Assembly: GCA_965207915.1 (NCBI GenBank)
Contig: OZ242304.1
Coordinates: 1 to 64,000 of the forward strand
DNA from: VXNJ01 sp009840625
Lineage (GTDB): Bacteria; Chloroflexota; UBA11872; VXNJ01
DNA: 64,000 nucleotides
Direction of reading: 5' to 3'
In this document: positions 1 through 9,481 of the stretch, in pieces
Layout of the letters: the number at the start of each line of letters is the position of its first letter
Numbering within the stretch: the first letter of the stretch is position 1
Notes under the pieces: generated by a model
What the model was told of the DNA's origin: nothing
Seen by the model: the letters and a program-made list of their open reading frames with translations, nothing else
Databases searched by the model: none
Made by a program: the position numbers and the translations under genes

Positions 1-2
1 TC

Positions 3-215
3 GCGGCCGGGCTGCTCGACCTGGCCGAGAACGTGCAGCTGACGCTCATGCTGACGCGGTTTCCGGACGTGGGCGCCACGCAGGTGGCGCTTGCCTCGTG
101 GTTCACGATGGCGAAGACGGCCGTGGCGGCGGTCAGCATGTCGGCGGCGGTCGTGTTCGCGGCCGTCGCGGCGGTGCGCCTGGCGGGCCGCCGCCTTCGC
201 GGCCGGCCGGCCTGA
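3..215 (+). CDS. C-terminal end of an integral membrane protein (5' truncated by window)
   Basis: The frame is open from the first bases of the window to a TGA at 213-215, giving about 70 residues. It contains an acidic turn (LLDLAEN), a loop (TRFPDVGATQV) and then a hydrophobic segment rich in Ala and Val, followed by an Arg-rich cytoplasmic-type tail (RLAGRRLRGRP). This looks like the last membrane segment and basic tail of a multipass protein. The family cannot be named from this piece. A GTG at 33 is in frame but is not a credible start because the coding pattern continues upstream of it. Confidence 0.5.
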   Translation, partial: AAGLLDLAENVQLTLMLTRFPDVGATQVALASWFTMAKTAVAAVSMSAAVVFAAVAAVRLAGRRLRGRPA

Positions 216-550
216 CGGCAGGCAGCCAGTGGGCGCGCCCTGTGAGGGTCGCCCGCGGCCCGCGGAAAGCGCCAGGCCGCAAAGTCTGATAGGGTTGTCT
301 GATCTAGTCGGCCCCCATTTTGAGAGGGCCCCCGCATGCCTCCACGGCAAATCGCAAGCGGCCCGGCGCGGCCGCGGCACGGCCGGCAGCCGGGCTTCCC
401 GGCGGCGCTCCTTGCGGTCGGGGTCCCGGGCGGCCCGGGATCGGGCCTCCCCCGCCCTGCAGCCTTTCGCGGGGGTAGACAGGGTAGCGATAATGTCTAC
501 TTTCCACCCCTTCCCCGAAAGTCGGCCCAAGGCACGCAAGGTGCCCAGCC
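216..550. other. Intergenic leader before the giant secreted-protein gene
   Basis: About 335 bases without a convincing gene. Short open frames here are arginine/proline-rich GC artefacts. The only structure I can support is the pair of adjoining hairpins at 449-500, listed separately. There is a weak GGCCC...GGGCC stem near 310-328. No clear sigma70 promoter was seen. Confidence 0.5.
449..500 (+). promoter_or_regulatory. Two adjoining stem-loops 51 bases upstream of the giant secreted-protein gene
   Basis: The first stem pairs CCCCCGC at 449-455 with GCGGGGG at 469-475. The second pairs GTAGACA at 475-481 with TGTCTAC at 494-500 around a 12-base loop. The stems share base 475, so they abut and could stack or compete. 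Neither is followed by a U-tract, so a simple terminator is unlikely. The position just upstream of the ATG at 551 suggests a leader RNA or operator, but no known riboswitch consensus could be fitted. Function is inference. Confidence 0.35.
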
Positions 551-3500
551 ATGCGAAATAGCCCACACCCCCGCTTTCCAATGACCTGGAGCGGGCTCGC
601 AAGAGGCCCCGCGGCGCTCCTGCTCGCCCTCGCGCTGCTGGCGCTGTTCGCGCTGACTCCGCAGCCGGCCGGCGCGCAGCAGGAGAAGCAGACCTTGGTC
701 AGCAACTTCATGCAGGCGAACGGCGGCACCGGCAACTTCGTACAGCACGACCACGCCCAGGCGTTCACCACCGGCGCCAACGCCGGCGGGTACACCCTGA
801 CGGGCGTCGACTTCTCGTTTCCGCAAATCAACGACGGCGCGCTGGCGGGGAAGCTGGCTGCCGAGATCAGAAGCGACAGCGGCGGAGCGCCGGGCGCGGT
901 GGTCGCCACCCTGACCAAGCCCGGCACGATTGCCGCCGGCACGAACAGCTTCACGCACTCGGGCGTGGCGCTCGCGGCCAACACCACGTACTGGGCGGTG
1001 CTGGACGTCACCCTGGTCCTGCTTCCCGGCGCCAACACCATCCAGAACACCGCCTCCGACGCCGAGGACGCCGGCGGCGCGGACGGCTTCACCATCGCCG
1101 ACGACGGCCACTACCGGACCTGGAACACCTCGGGCGCCTGGACCTCATTCAGCCAGTCCCGCAAGATGACCATCCACGGCACGGTCGTCGTCGAGACGGA
1201 GACCTTCGTCGCCAACACCGGCCAGGCGGACGGAGGCACCTCGTTTCTGGGCAATGACTTCCACCAGGCCTTCACCACCGGCTCCAACAGCTTCGGCTAC
1301 ACCCTGCACAGCGTCGACGTGGAGTTCTCCACCATCGACAGCGCCTTCAGCTCCTCGGCGCTGACCGCCAGCATCCACGCCGCCTCCGGCGGGTCTCCGG
1401 GCAGCTCGCTGGGGACCCTGACCAACCCCGCCAGCTTCCCCGCCTCCACCTCGGACCAGACGCTGACCTTCACCAGCAGCGCGGGCATCGACCTTGAGGG
1501 GAGCGCCACCTACTTCCTCGTGATCGACATGGACGCCGGCCAGAGTTCTTCGAGGGTACGCCTGACGGGTTCGGACGCCGAGGACGGCGGGGGCCTGGCC
1601 GGCTGGAGCATCGCCGACGGCGCCGGGACGAGAACGGCTTCCTCGACGGGCGCGTGGACCCCCAACGTATCGTCATTGAAGATCAGCCTCGACGGCGTCG
1701 TCAAGCCGCGGCCGCCGCGGGTGAGCATCCTTGGCGGCGGCGCCGTCACCGAGGGCGCCAGCGCCAGCTTCACGCTGACGGCGGTCCCGGCGCCCACGGC
1801 GGACCTGCCGGTGAGCGTGACGGTGACCACGACCGGGGACTTCGGGTACGGGACCCTGCCCACCAGCGTCACGATCCCGGACTCGGGCACCGCGACGCTG
1901 GAGATCGCCACCACCAACGACGACGTGGACGAAGCCCACGGCTCGGTCACGGTGACCCTGGTGGACGGGTCGGACTACGACCTGGCCACGTCGCTGGGGA
2001 CGGCGACGGTCCGGGTGCGGGACGACGACCCGCCGCTGGTGAAGAACACCGGCCAGTCGAGCGGCCTGGTGCAGGGCCTGCACGTGGACCTGGCGCAGGG
2101 TTTCGACACCGGCGGCAACCCCTCGGGGTACACCCTGACCAGCGTGGACGTGGCCTTCAACCGGTCCACCGAGGACTTCGGTTCCAAGCTGACGGTCACC
2201 GTCCACAAAGGTGCCAACGGGGCTCCCGGCACGGTCGTGGGGACCCTGGCCAATCCCGACTGGGTGAACCGGCAGGCCGGCACGTACCGCTTCACGCACC
2301 CGGGCGTCGCGCTCGAGCCCGACACCCGCTACTGGGTCGTGCTGGACGCAACCGGACTCACGGAAGGCAACAGCCAGGTAAAGTTCACGCAGAGCAACTC
2401 CGAGGACGCGGGCGCCGCGCCCGGCTGGAGCATCAACAACGACGCTCGCATCCGCGCGCAGGGGGGCGGCAACTGGATCACCCTGGTCGGCGGCTCCACT
2501 CTGTCGATGGGAGTCAACGGCCGGCTGCTGCCCCACTTGGACGGTTCCTACACCGTGCCCCTGGACTGGCCGCTGAAGCCGCTCGGTCTGGGCGCGGGCG
2601 AGACGTTCCGGCTGCTGTTCATGACCGAAGACCACCGCGACGCCACCGCCGCCGACATCGGCGTCTACGACGCCCACGTGCGGGAGGCGGCCCGCGACGG
2701 GCACGCCGCCATCCGGCGCTACGCCGACCACTTCCGGGTGGTGGGCTCCACCGCCGCGGTGGACGCCCGCGACCACACCCGGACCAACCCCAACGACGCC
2801 GGGCACACGGACGCGGAGGTCTGGTGGCTGAACGGCGAGCGCGTCGCGGCGAACAACGCCGGCTTCTGGTCCGACACCTGGGAGAACTGGGCGATGGCGG
2901 ACCGGCGCTTCGAGAGCGGCGAGAGGAGCACCTCGAACGACTGGCCGTGGACGGGCACCCGCACCGACGGTGCGAAGGAGGCGAACCCTCTGGGCGCCAG
3001 CAACGCCCGGCGCGGACGGTTCTCGACCACCGACGCGGACACCGGCCCCATCAGCTACAACACCATCGCGAGCACCCAGGACCACGCCTTCTACGGCATC
3101 TCGCCCCTGTTCCGGGTGGAGCCCACGCCGGTGAACGCGCCGCCCGGTGAGCCGGCGGTGATGAGCAACCTGGGCCAGGCCGACGGCGCGGCGTTGACCG
3201 TGACGACTGCCAGTACCGTACGTGACCGCGCGCAGTCGTTCCGCACCGGCAAGAACGGCGGCCACTACCGCCTCAACAGCGTCGACGTCGAGTTTGCCGA
3301 GATCGGCGACTCCGACGCCGCCCGTGATCTGCGGGTACAGATCTGGGCCGGCTCCGGCGGCTCGCCGGGCAGCACCGCCGCCGACGTCCTGGCCGATCTG
3401 GCGCGCCCCTCCATGCCGGTGGGCAGCGCCGACCGGACCTTCACCTTCACCTACCAGGGCGACGGTTCGGGGCTGCAGCTTGAGCCAAATACGACCTACT

Positions 3501-6500
3501 GGGTGTACGTATACGACGCGTCCGTGCAGCTCAACAGCACGTACACCCTTCGCGCCACCGCGTCGAACTCCGAGCGCCTGCAGGGCCTGCGCCTGCCCGA
3601 GGGCTGGAGCATCGGCGACGGCCACAGTTCCTGGTCGCTCTACCCCAACCCCGCCGTCTCCTGGAGCACCCACTCCGAGGCGCTCAAGATCGGCCTGAAC
3701 CTGGGGGCCGCCGACGCCTTCGTGCAGTTCCGCACCTGCGCGGGCACGATCTCGGGCAACGACTGCGACACGGGCTGGGTGATCGCCAACTACACCAGGC
3801 ACGACCCGCCGCCGACGATCACGCTGACCGAGGGCGGCCCGGCGGTGACCTACCAGTGGCAGGCGGTGGACCCCCAGCAGCGCCGGCACTTCTACGTCGC
3901 CAGCCAGGTGGGTGAGCCGCTCAGCCACTTCGGGGGCTACATCGGGCCGGGCCAACCGGACCGGGACCGGCTGATGTGCCACACCGGGAGCCGCAGCCCC
4001 TACAACCTGGGCGACCCCATCGTCGAAGGGCTTGGCCGGGATGGGATTAATTTCGGCTACGGCAGCACCGCCGGCCCGCTGCTGGACCGCCACGACGGCT
4101 GCCCCTTCTCGTCGCAGTCCGTCTACGAGAGCGACGCCAACAAGTGGCGTCCGGTGAGCCTCGCCGCGGGGCAGGACAACGACGCCTTCGACCACGGGAC
4201 GTTCCTGATCCACCGGCCCTACGCCGTCGGCCACAACTTCTATGAAAATGGCGTGCTGTACCAGGTGGAAGGCTTCGACTACCCCGAGGTGCGGGTGCCG
4301 CTCATCATCAGGGACGACGACGAGTGGGAGCAGACCCTGGAGTTCTCCATCGACGACGGGACCACCTGGACGTCCATCGAGGACGGCGGGCTCAATCTGG
4401 CCTTCCCGGCCTCGCTGAACACGGGGCGCAAGGCGCACTACTTCTGGGTGCGGACGAAGAACGACCCGCCGGCGGACCAGGACAAGCGCTTCTCCATCAG
4501 CGCCGACTTCGCCAGGCCGCTGTTGCGGAGCGGCACGTCGGAGTACTTCCGGTCCCACCGGGTCTGGTTCACCAGCCCCGCCGCATCGCACCTGCACACC
4601 TTCAGAACTGACTCTGCCGTCAGCGCCGGCTCGGTCACGGTCAGCCGCACGCCGGTCCAGGTCGACATCCACGTCGGCGCCAACGTGGTCGGCAACGTGA
4701 CCTTCCAGGTCGAGGGCTACAAGCTGTACGAGCGCAGCGACAACCAGATCTCGACGGAGACGCCGCCGAAGACGGTGCGCACCGACAGCTTCAGCTTCCA
4801 CCGCACGCTGGGCTCCTGCGTGGGCTGCCAGCGGCTGCTGGGCGACCTGCCCGACCCGGTGGTGGAGCGCGTGGGCGACCTGAGCTACGCCAACCTCTCC
4901 GACACGGGGCTTGACCTGAGCTGGCCTCAGGTGGTCGGCGCCGAGGGCTACGAGGTCCGCTACTGGTCCACCACCTCGCCCTTCCCCGGCGTCCCGGCCG
5001 AGGATGCCTGGTTCGGGGCCGAGCCCAACGACCCGGCCTGGAACATCCGCCACCTGGAGCCGGACACCGAGTACCGGGCGGTGGTCTACTACCAGGACCA
5101 CGGCGCGACGCAGCTGTCGACCGCCAGCCCGGTGATTCGCTTCACCACGCTTGCGGCCGGCTCGCCGGTCCAGGCCGAGCCCACCTCGGTGATCGTGGAG
5201 CGGGTGCCCGAGGTGTCGATCAGCGCCGCCGGCGGGACGATCACCGAGGGCGAGGACGCGGTCTACACGGTCACCGTGGACCCCGCGCCCGACGCGCCGC
5301 TGGACGTCAGGGTGCGCCTGGCCGGCCCATCATCCGTGGTCGCCGCCCAGCACCTGGGCGAGCGCACGGTCAACGTGCCCACCTCAGGCAGCGTCTCGTT
5401 CACCATCCCCACCGTCGACGACACCGGTTGGGGCTCCAACGGGATGCTCGGCGCGACGGTGCGGTTCGGCGAGGGCTACCGGCTGAACAAGTTCAGGAGC
5501 TACGCCTCGGTCTACGTCGCCAACAACGACCTGCCGCCGCCGCCGCCGGTCCAGCTCAAGCGCGTCTCCGACACCACGGCGACCGTCGCCTGGAAGCCGC
5601 AGGGGGACGGCGCGTCCTACCTGGTCGTCTGGCACGAGAGCTTCACGGGCATCCCGGTCCTGACGGAAGTCACCACCACCGCGACCGAGCACCAGCTCAC
5701 CGGCCTTAAGCCGCAGTCGCATTACGTGGTCTCCGTCCTTGCTGGGACGACCCAGCTGGACAAGATCACCGTGCGGACCCTGGCCGCCGGCGCGACGCCC
5801 AAGACCTTCACGGTGGACTTCGAGACGCCCGCGCCCAACACGTCCGTGCCGCTGATCAGCGTGACCGCCGACGGCAACGTGACCGAGGGCGGGGACGCGA
5901 CCTTCACAATCAGCGCCAACCCGGCCCCGGCGGCGGACCTGGACGCGAGCGTCACGGTCACCGCCATCGGCGACTTCGGCGTCAGCACCGGCCAGCGCAC
6001 GGTGACCATCCCTACCACGGGCAGCGCCACCTTCACCGTCGGCACGACCGACGACTCCACCGACGAGGCCGACGGCTCCGTCACGGCGACGGTGAACGCG
6101 GGCAGCGCCTACACTGTGTCCTCAACCCAGGGGACGGCCATCGTGGTCGTGTCCGACGACGACGGCGGCTACACGGTCAACCAGGGAACGATCGCCAGGG
6201 TCAAGGAGCTGGCCGCCCAGACCCAGCACGGCGCCGCCCACGTGAACCGCTGGAACCGGGTGCTGCTGGCCTTCGGCGAACACGACGGCAGCGGCGTCAC
6301 CGGCGGCCCGATGACGGCCGCCGAGGCCCAGGACATGGCGGACCGCCACAGCAGCCCGGTGTGGGACCTGGTGGTCGCCGAGCTGACCGCGCTCGAGGCC
6401 GTCCCCCTGCAGACACCGCCACCACCGCCGCCCACCCCTGAAGTCAACATCGCCGGCGCCGCCGGCGGCACCGAGGGCGATCCCGTCACCTTCACGTTGA

Positions 6501-8074
6501 CGGCCAGCCCCGCTCCGACGGCCGACCTGCCGGTAAGCGTGACCATCACGACCGCCGGCGACTACGGCGCCGGCGCCGGCCAGCAGACGGTGACGATCCC
6601 GACCTCCGGCAGCGCCACGCTGACGATCGCCACCACCGACGACCAGACCGACGAGCCCGACGGTTCCGTCACCGCCACCCTGGCCAGCGGCAGCGGCTAC
6701 ACCATCGGCGCGCTGTCCTCCGAGACCGCCACGGTCGCCGACGACGACGATCCGGTCCAGGAGCCGACAGTCCACGCCGTCGACCCGGACGTGGTCGCCA
6801 GGGTGCAGGCGCTGGCCGCCCAGACCCAGCACGGCGCCGCCCACGTGAACCGCTGGAACCGGGTGCTGCTGGCCTTCGGCGAACACGACGGCAGCGGCGT
6901 CACCGGCGGTCCCATGACGGCCGCCGAGGCCCAGGACATGGCGGACCGCCACAGCAGCCCGGTCTGGGACGAGGTGGTGACCGAGCTGACCGCGCTCGCG
7001 GCGGCGGCGGCACAAGACACGCCGCCACCTCCGCCGCCCACGCCGGAGATCAGCGTCAGCGCCGGCGGCGCCGTCACCGAGGGCGGCTCGGCCAGCTTCA
7101 CGATCAGCGCCAGCCCGGCGCCTTCGTCCAACCTCGACGTCAGCGTCACGGTCTCGGCCTCGGGCGACTACGGCGCCGGCGCCGGTAAGCGGACGGTGAC
7201 GATCCCGACCTCCGGCAGCGCCACCTTCACCGTCGGCACGACCGACGACGATGCCGACGAGGCCGACGGCTCGGTCACCGCAACGGTGAACGCCGGCAGC
7301 GGCTACACGGTGTCCTCGTCCCAGGGCGCGGCCACCGTGGCGGTCGCCGACGACGACGACCCGCCGGTCGTGGTGGAGGATCCGGTCGCGGTCCCGGTCG
7401 TTTCGATCTCGGCCGGCGGCGCCGTCACCGAGGGCGGCTCGGCCAGCTTCACGATCAGCGCCAGCCCGGCGCCTTCGTCCAACCTCGACGTCAGCGTCAC
7501 GGTCTCGGCCTCGGGCGACTACGGCGCCGGCGCCGGTAAGCGGACGGTGACGATCCCGACCTCCGGCAGCGCCACCTTCACCGTCGGCACGACCGACGAC
7601 GATGCCGACGAGGCCGACGGCTCGGTCACCGCAACGGTGAACGCCGGCAGCGGCTACACGGTGTCCTCGTCCCAGGGCGCGGCCACCGTGGCGGTCGCCG
7701 ACGACGACGACCCGCCGGTCGTGGTGGAGGATCCGGTCGCGGTCGAGCAGGACGAGCCCGACGGGTCCGCCCTGACCGCCTGCGACGGCCGCCCGACGCT
7801 GCTGATCAGCAGCCCCACGGCCAGCCGCGGCGACGCATCGGTCGATTTCGAGGTCAGCCTCAGCTGCCTCCCGGGCAGCAGCCCGACGATCATCCTGACG
7901 CCGCTCCGCGACGGCAAGATCGACGGCAACGTCTTCGTCGACCTGACCAGCGATCAGCCCTCGGCCACGGTGACCGTGGCCATCGGCGGCGAGGACCGGC
8001 TCGGCCTCGTCCTCGTCTGGAGCAGCGGCCTGGCCGACAAACAGGCGCAGGGAGACGTGGTCTTCACCGATTAG
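551..8074 (+). CDS. Giant secreted modular protein (anchor-R-like, Calx-beta, FnIII, helical modules)
   Basis: A 2507-residue protein with an N-terminal hydrophobic stretch and an AGA-QQ cleavage-like site near residue 42, so probably exported. Modules in order (approximate residues): two repeats resembling the 'choice-of-anchor R' type (48-385), Calx-beta (388-494), a third anchor-like repeat (496-657), a domain with the signature FRLLFMTEDHRDAT (660-857) that recurs in marine bacteria but that I cannot name, a fourth anchor-like repeat (870-1054), a poorly recognised Cys-containing stretch, FnIII (1437-1537), Calx-beta (1553-1660), FnIII (1664-1747), then Calx-beta domains alternating with two copies of a short helical module (QTQHGAAHVNRWNRVLLAFG), ending in two identical Calx-beta copies and a small beta-rich tail. 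The Asp-rich DDD edges fit Ca-binding folds. Probably a surface or matrix adhesin. The first ATG is used; an internal ATG at 581 would keep the signal peptide. Confidence 0.85.
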   Translation: MRNSPHPRFPMTWSGLARGPAALLLALALLALFALTPQPAGAQQEKQTLVSNFMQANGGTGNFVQHDHAQAFTTGANAGGYTLTGVDFSFPQINDGALAGKLAAEIRSDSGGAPGAVVATLTKPGTIAAGTNSFTHSGVALAANTTYWAVLDVTLVLLPGANTIQNTASDAEDAGGADGFTIADDGHYRTWNTSGAWTSFSQSRKMTIHGTVVVETETFVANTGQADGGTSFLGNDFHQAFTTGSNSFGYTLHSVDVEFSTIDSAFSSSALTASIHAASGGSPGSSLGTLTNPASFPASTSDQTLTFTSSAGIDLEGSATYFLVIDMDAGQSSSRVRLTGSDAEDGGGLAGWSIADGAGTRTASSTGAWTPNVSSLKISLDGVVKPRPPRVSILGGGAVTEGASASFTLTAVPAPTADLPVSVTVTTTGDFGYGTLPTSVTIPDSGTATLEIATTNDDVDEAHGSVTVTLVDGSDYDLATSLGTATVRVRDDDPPLVKNTGQSSGLVQGLHVDLAQGFDTGGNPSGYTLTSVDVAFNRSTEDFGSKLTVTVHKGANGAPGTVVGTLANPDWVNRQAGTYRFTHPGVALEPDTRYWVVLDATGLTEGNSQVKFTQSNSEDAGAAPGWSINNDARIRAQGGGNWITLVGGSTLSMGVNGRLLPHLDGSYTVPLDWPLKPLGLGAGETFRLLFMTEDHRDATAADIGVYDAHVREAARDGHAAIRRYADHFRVVGSTAAVDARDHTRTNPNDAGHTDAEVWWLNGERVAANNAGFWSDTWENWAMADRRFESGERSTSNDWPWTGTRTDGAKEANPLGASNARRGRFSTTDADTGPISYNTIASTQDHAFYGISPLFRVEPTPVNAPPGEPAVMSNLGQADGAALTVTTASTVRDRAQSFRTGKNGGHYRLNSVDVEFAEIGDSDAARDLRVQIWAGSGGSPGSTAADVLADLARPSMPVGSADRTFTFTYQGDGSGLQLEPNTTYWVYVYDASVQLNSTYTLRATASNSERLQGLRLPEGWSIGDGHSSWSLYPNPAVSWSTHSEALKIGLNLGAADAFVQFRTCAGTISGNDCDTGWVIANYTRHDPPPTITLTEGGPAVTYQWQAVDPQQRRHFYVASQVGEPLSHFGGYIGPGQPDRDRLMCHTGSRSPYNLGDPIVEGLGRDGINFGYGSTAGPLLDRHDGCPFSSQSVYESDANKWRPVSLAAGQDNDAFDHGTFLIHRPYAVGHNFYENGVLYQVEGFDYPEVRVPLIIRDDDEWEQTLEFSIDDGTTWTSIEDGGLNLAFPASLNTGRKAHYFWVRTKNDPPADQDKRFSISADFARPLLRSGTSEYFRSHRVWFTSPAASHLHTFRTDSAVSAGSVTVSRTPVQVDIHVGANVVGNVTFQVEGYKLYERSDNQISTETPPKTVRTDSFSFHRTLGSCVGCQRLLGDLPDPVVERVGDLSYANLSDTGLDLSWPQVVGAEGYEVRYWSTTSPFPGVPAEDAWFGAEPNDPAWNIRHLEPDTEYRAVVYYQDHGATQLSTASPVIRFTTLAAGSPVQAEPTSVIVERVPEVSISAAGGTITEGEDAVYTVTVDPAPDAPLDVRVRLAGPSSVVAAQHLGERTVNVPTSGSVSFTIPTVDDTGWGSNGMLGATVRFGEGYRLNKFRSYASVYVANNDLPPPPPVQLKRVSDTTATVAWKPQGDGASYLVVWHESFTGIPVLTEVTTTATEHQLTGLKPQSHYVVSVLAGTTQLDKITVRTLAAGATPKTFTVDFETPAPNTSVPLISVTADGNVTEGGDATFTISANPAPAADLDASVTVTAIGDFGVSTGQRTVTIPTTGSATFTVGTTDDSTDEADGSVTATVNAGSAYTVSSTQGTAIVVVSDDDGGYTVNQGTIARVKELAAQTQHGAAHVNRWNRVLLAFGEHDGSGVTGGPMTAAEAQDMADRHSSPVWDLVVAELTALEAVPLQTPPPPPPTPEVNIAGAAGGTEGDPVTFTLTASPAPTADLPVSVTITTAGDYGAGAGQQTVTIPTSGSATLTIATTDDQTDEPDGSVTATLASGSGYTIGALSSETATVADDDDPVQEPTVHAVDPDVVARVQALAAQTQHGAAHVNRWNRVLLAFGEHDGSGVTGGPMTAAEAQDMADRHSSPVWDEVVTELTALAAAAAQDTPPPPPPTPEISVSAGGAVTEGGSASFTISASPAPSSNLDVSVTVSASGDYGAGAGKRTVTIPTSGSATFTVGTTDDDADEADGSVTATVNAGSGYTVSSSQGAATVAVADDDDPPVVVEDPVAVPVVSISAGGAVTEGGSASFTISASPAPSSNLDVSVTVSASGDYGAGAGKRTVTIPTSGSATFTVGTTDDDADEADGSVTATVNAGSGYTVSSSQGAATVAVADDDDPPVVVEDPVAVEQDEPDGSALTACDGRPTLLISSPTASRGDASVDFEVSLSCLPGSSPTIILTPLRDGKIDGNVFVDLTSDQPSATVTVAIGGEDRLGLVLVWSSGLADKQAQGDVVFTD
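6190..6969 (+). repeat. Two near-identical copies of a helical module, 603 bases apart
   Basis: Copies at 6190-6366 and 6793-6969 encode the same helical segment (ending DMADRHSSPVWD) and differ at only a few bases, mostly near the start of the copy. They flank one Calx-beta domain in the giant protein. Such low divergence implies recent duplication or gene conversion within the gene. Confidence 0.85.
7061..7744 (+). repeat. Exact tandem repeat, 333 bases identical with a period of 351
   Basis: Bases 7061-7393 and 7412-7744 read as identical throughout, including third codon positions. The unit is one Calx-beta domain plus its Asp-rich linker, and 351 is a multiple of three, so copy number can change without a frameshift. 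This is a recent duplication. It could also be an assembly-sensitive site. Confidence 0.9.
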
Positions 8075-8086
8075 GATCTGAGCGGC

Positions 8087-8281
8087 ATGCCGACCCTGAA
8101 CTACACGACCGCCGTACCAGCCCAGCGCACCGTCGCCCAGCCGCAGGACCTTCTGGCCCAAAAGGGCGCGATCGACGTCCAGGCGATCTGCCGCGGCCCA
8201 TCGCCCCGAGGTTACCCGGGACCGAGCCTTAAGACTCGTGTCCGCATCCGCAAGAAAGGGTTCCGGACCGCGGGTAGCTAA
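8087..8281 (+). pseudogene. Possible truncated small hypothetical gene
   Basis: Twelve bases after the giant gene an ATG opens a 64-codon frame. The first thirty residues (start MPTLNYTTAVPAQRTV, then LLAQKGAIDV) resemble the N-terminus of a small protein family that begins with a similar NYTT...TV...L...GA pattern. After that the composition becomes Arg/Pro/Gly-rich and unlike the start, as expected if the gene was cut and now reads into unrelated DNA next to the IS630 element. The resemblance is from memory and is weak. Confidence 0.3.
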
Positions 8282-8288
8282 GGAGTTC

Positions 8289-9481
8289 TAGTGTCCTGTC
8301 TCGCTAAAGTCTATAGCGTTAAGCATCAGTCTCCATCTCCGCCAGTTTCGCCCTGGCGCGCATGATCTTCTCCAGCACCTCGGCGCCCTTCTTCCTCCAG
8401 AGGTAGGGCTTCGGATCCAGGTTGTGTTCGGCCAGGCGGTCGATGATGTCGTCGGCAAGTTCCCGGGCGCTCCTGAAGCTCCCGTCGCGCAGGCGGGGAG
8501 TCAGGTCGGCAAAGAACCGCTCCACCATGTTCAGCCAGGACGAGGAGGTGGGCGTGAAGTGCATGTGGAAGCGCTTCTTCTTCGCCAGCCACTTCTTCAC
8601 GTTCCGGTGCTTGTGGGTGGCGTAGTTGTCGCAGACAACGTGCACGTCAAGTCCTTCGGGGACCTCGTCGTCGATCTGGCGCAGGAACCTCAGCCACTGC
8701 ACGTGGGTGTGGCGCTTCTCAAGACGGCTGATCAGCTTGCCGTCCAGGTAGGACATTGCCGCAAACAGGGTGATCGTGCCGTGCCGCCGGTAGTCGTGGG
8801 TGTGGGTCCTGAGCCTGCCCGGGTTCAGCGGCAGCGAGGGCTGGGTCCGCTCCAGGGCCTGGATCTGGGACTTTTCGTCGCAGCAGAGCACGATCGATCT
8901 CTCCGGGGGATCAAGGTAGAGGCCGACCACGTCCCAAAACTTCTCCGCAAAGTCCGGATCGCTTGAGAGCTTGAAGGTCTTGCCGCGGTGCGGTTTGAGG
9001 TCGTTGTCCCGCCAGATGCGGGCCACCGAGGCGTGCGATATGCCAACTTCCCTGGCCGTTACCCGGGTGGAGCGCTGCTTTACGCCCCCTGCCGGTTCGG
9101 AGGCCTTCAGGATCACCTGCTCGACGGTCTCCAGGGGGATCGAGGGCTTGCGGCCGCGGCCGGGCCTGTCGGCAAGGCCCGCCAGCCCCGAGCGCTCGAA
9201 GCGCTGCGACCACTTGTTTACCGTTACGACGGTGGTGTCCAGCTCTTCGGCGACCCGGCGCTGGCTCAGGCCTTCGGAGCGCAGCAGCACGATCCGGGCC
9301 CGCAGCAGATCGCGCCGGGAAGTCTTGCGGGCGCGCAAGCGGCGGCGCAGCTCGGTTTCCTCGTCGGGGAGAAGATCCAGCTTGACGGCGGGTCTGGCCA
9401 TGGCCGCGTCTCCGGAGCACAATGGGATTGACTACGCACCATTATGCTTAACGCTATAGCTATTAGCAAGACAGGACACTA
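8289..9481 (-). mobile_element. IS630-family insertion sequence, complete
   Basis: A 1189-bp element (8291-9479) bounded by TA dinucleotides at 8289-8290 and 9480-9481, the target duplication typical of IS630/Tc1-mariner elements. Terminal inverted repeats at 8291-8326 and 9444-9479 match at 32 of 36 positions. One intact transposase fills it on the minus strand. On its right it abuts the tail of a broken DNA methyltransferase. The gene does not continue on its left, so a deletion or rearrangement must have followed or accompanied the insertion. Confidence 0.93.
8319..9401 (-). CDS. IS630-family DDE transposase
   Basis: A 360-residue transposase. The N-terminal third is a winged-helix/homeodomain-like DNA-binding region (RRVAEELDTTVVTVNKWSQR). 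The C-terminal DDE domain shows the three acidic residues in CCDEKSQ, VVCDNYATH and NMVERFF, spaced as in IS630 enzymes. It cuts and pastes the element into TA sites. The ATG at 9401 is chosen because a GGAG-like ribosome site lies about 8 bases upstream; an earlier in-frame start at 9422 would add seven residues. It appears intact, so the element may be active. Confidence 0.92.
   Translation of the reverse strand: MARPAVKLDLLPDEETELRRRLRARKTSRRDLLRARIVLLRSEGLSQRRVAEELDTTVVTVNKWSQRFERSGLAGLADRPGRGRKPSIPLETVEQVILKASEPAGGVKQRSTRVTAREVGISHASVARIWRDNDLKPHRGKTFKLSSDPDFAEKFWDVVGLYLDPPERSIVLCCDEKSQIQALERTQPSLPLNPGRLRTHTHDYRRHGTITLFAAMSYLDGKLISRLEKRHTHVQWLRFLRQIDDEVPEGLDVHVVCDNYATHKHRNVKKWLAKKKRFHMHFTPTSSSWLNMVERFFADLTPRLRDGSFRSARELADDIIDRLAEHNLDPKPYLWRKKGAEVLEKIMRARAKLAEMETDA

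Noticed and set aside
240..300. CGGAAAGCG...CGCAAAG resembling the core of a cyclic-di-GMP-I riboswitch
   Set aside because: The spacing between the tetraloop and the receptor segment is wrong, and the closing GGTAGC...GGGTTACC part is absent. The similar GAAA...ACGCAAG near 517-540 fails the same test.
1673..5101. A 1142-codon open frame on the minus strand within the giant gene
   Set aside because: It is antisense to clear modular protein domains and its translation is rich in Arg, Gly, Ala and Val as expected from GC-rich wobble shadows.
6122..8161. A 679-codon minus-strand frame with repeated GRDRHRP-like blocks
   Set aside because: The repeats simply mirror the Calx-beta tandem copies on the plus strand; there is no independent family signature.
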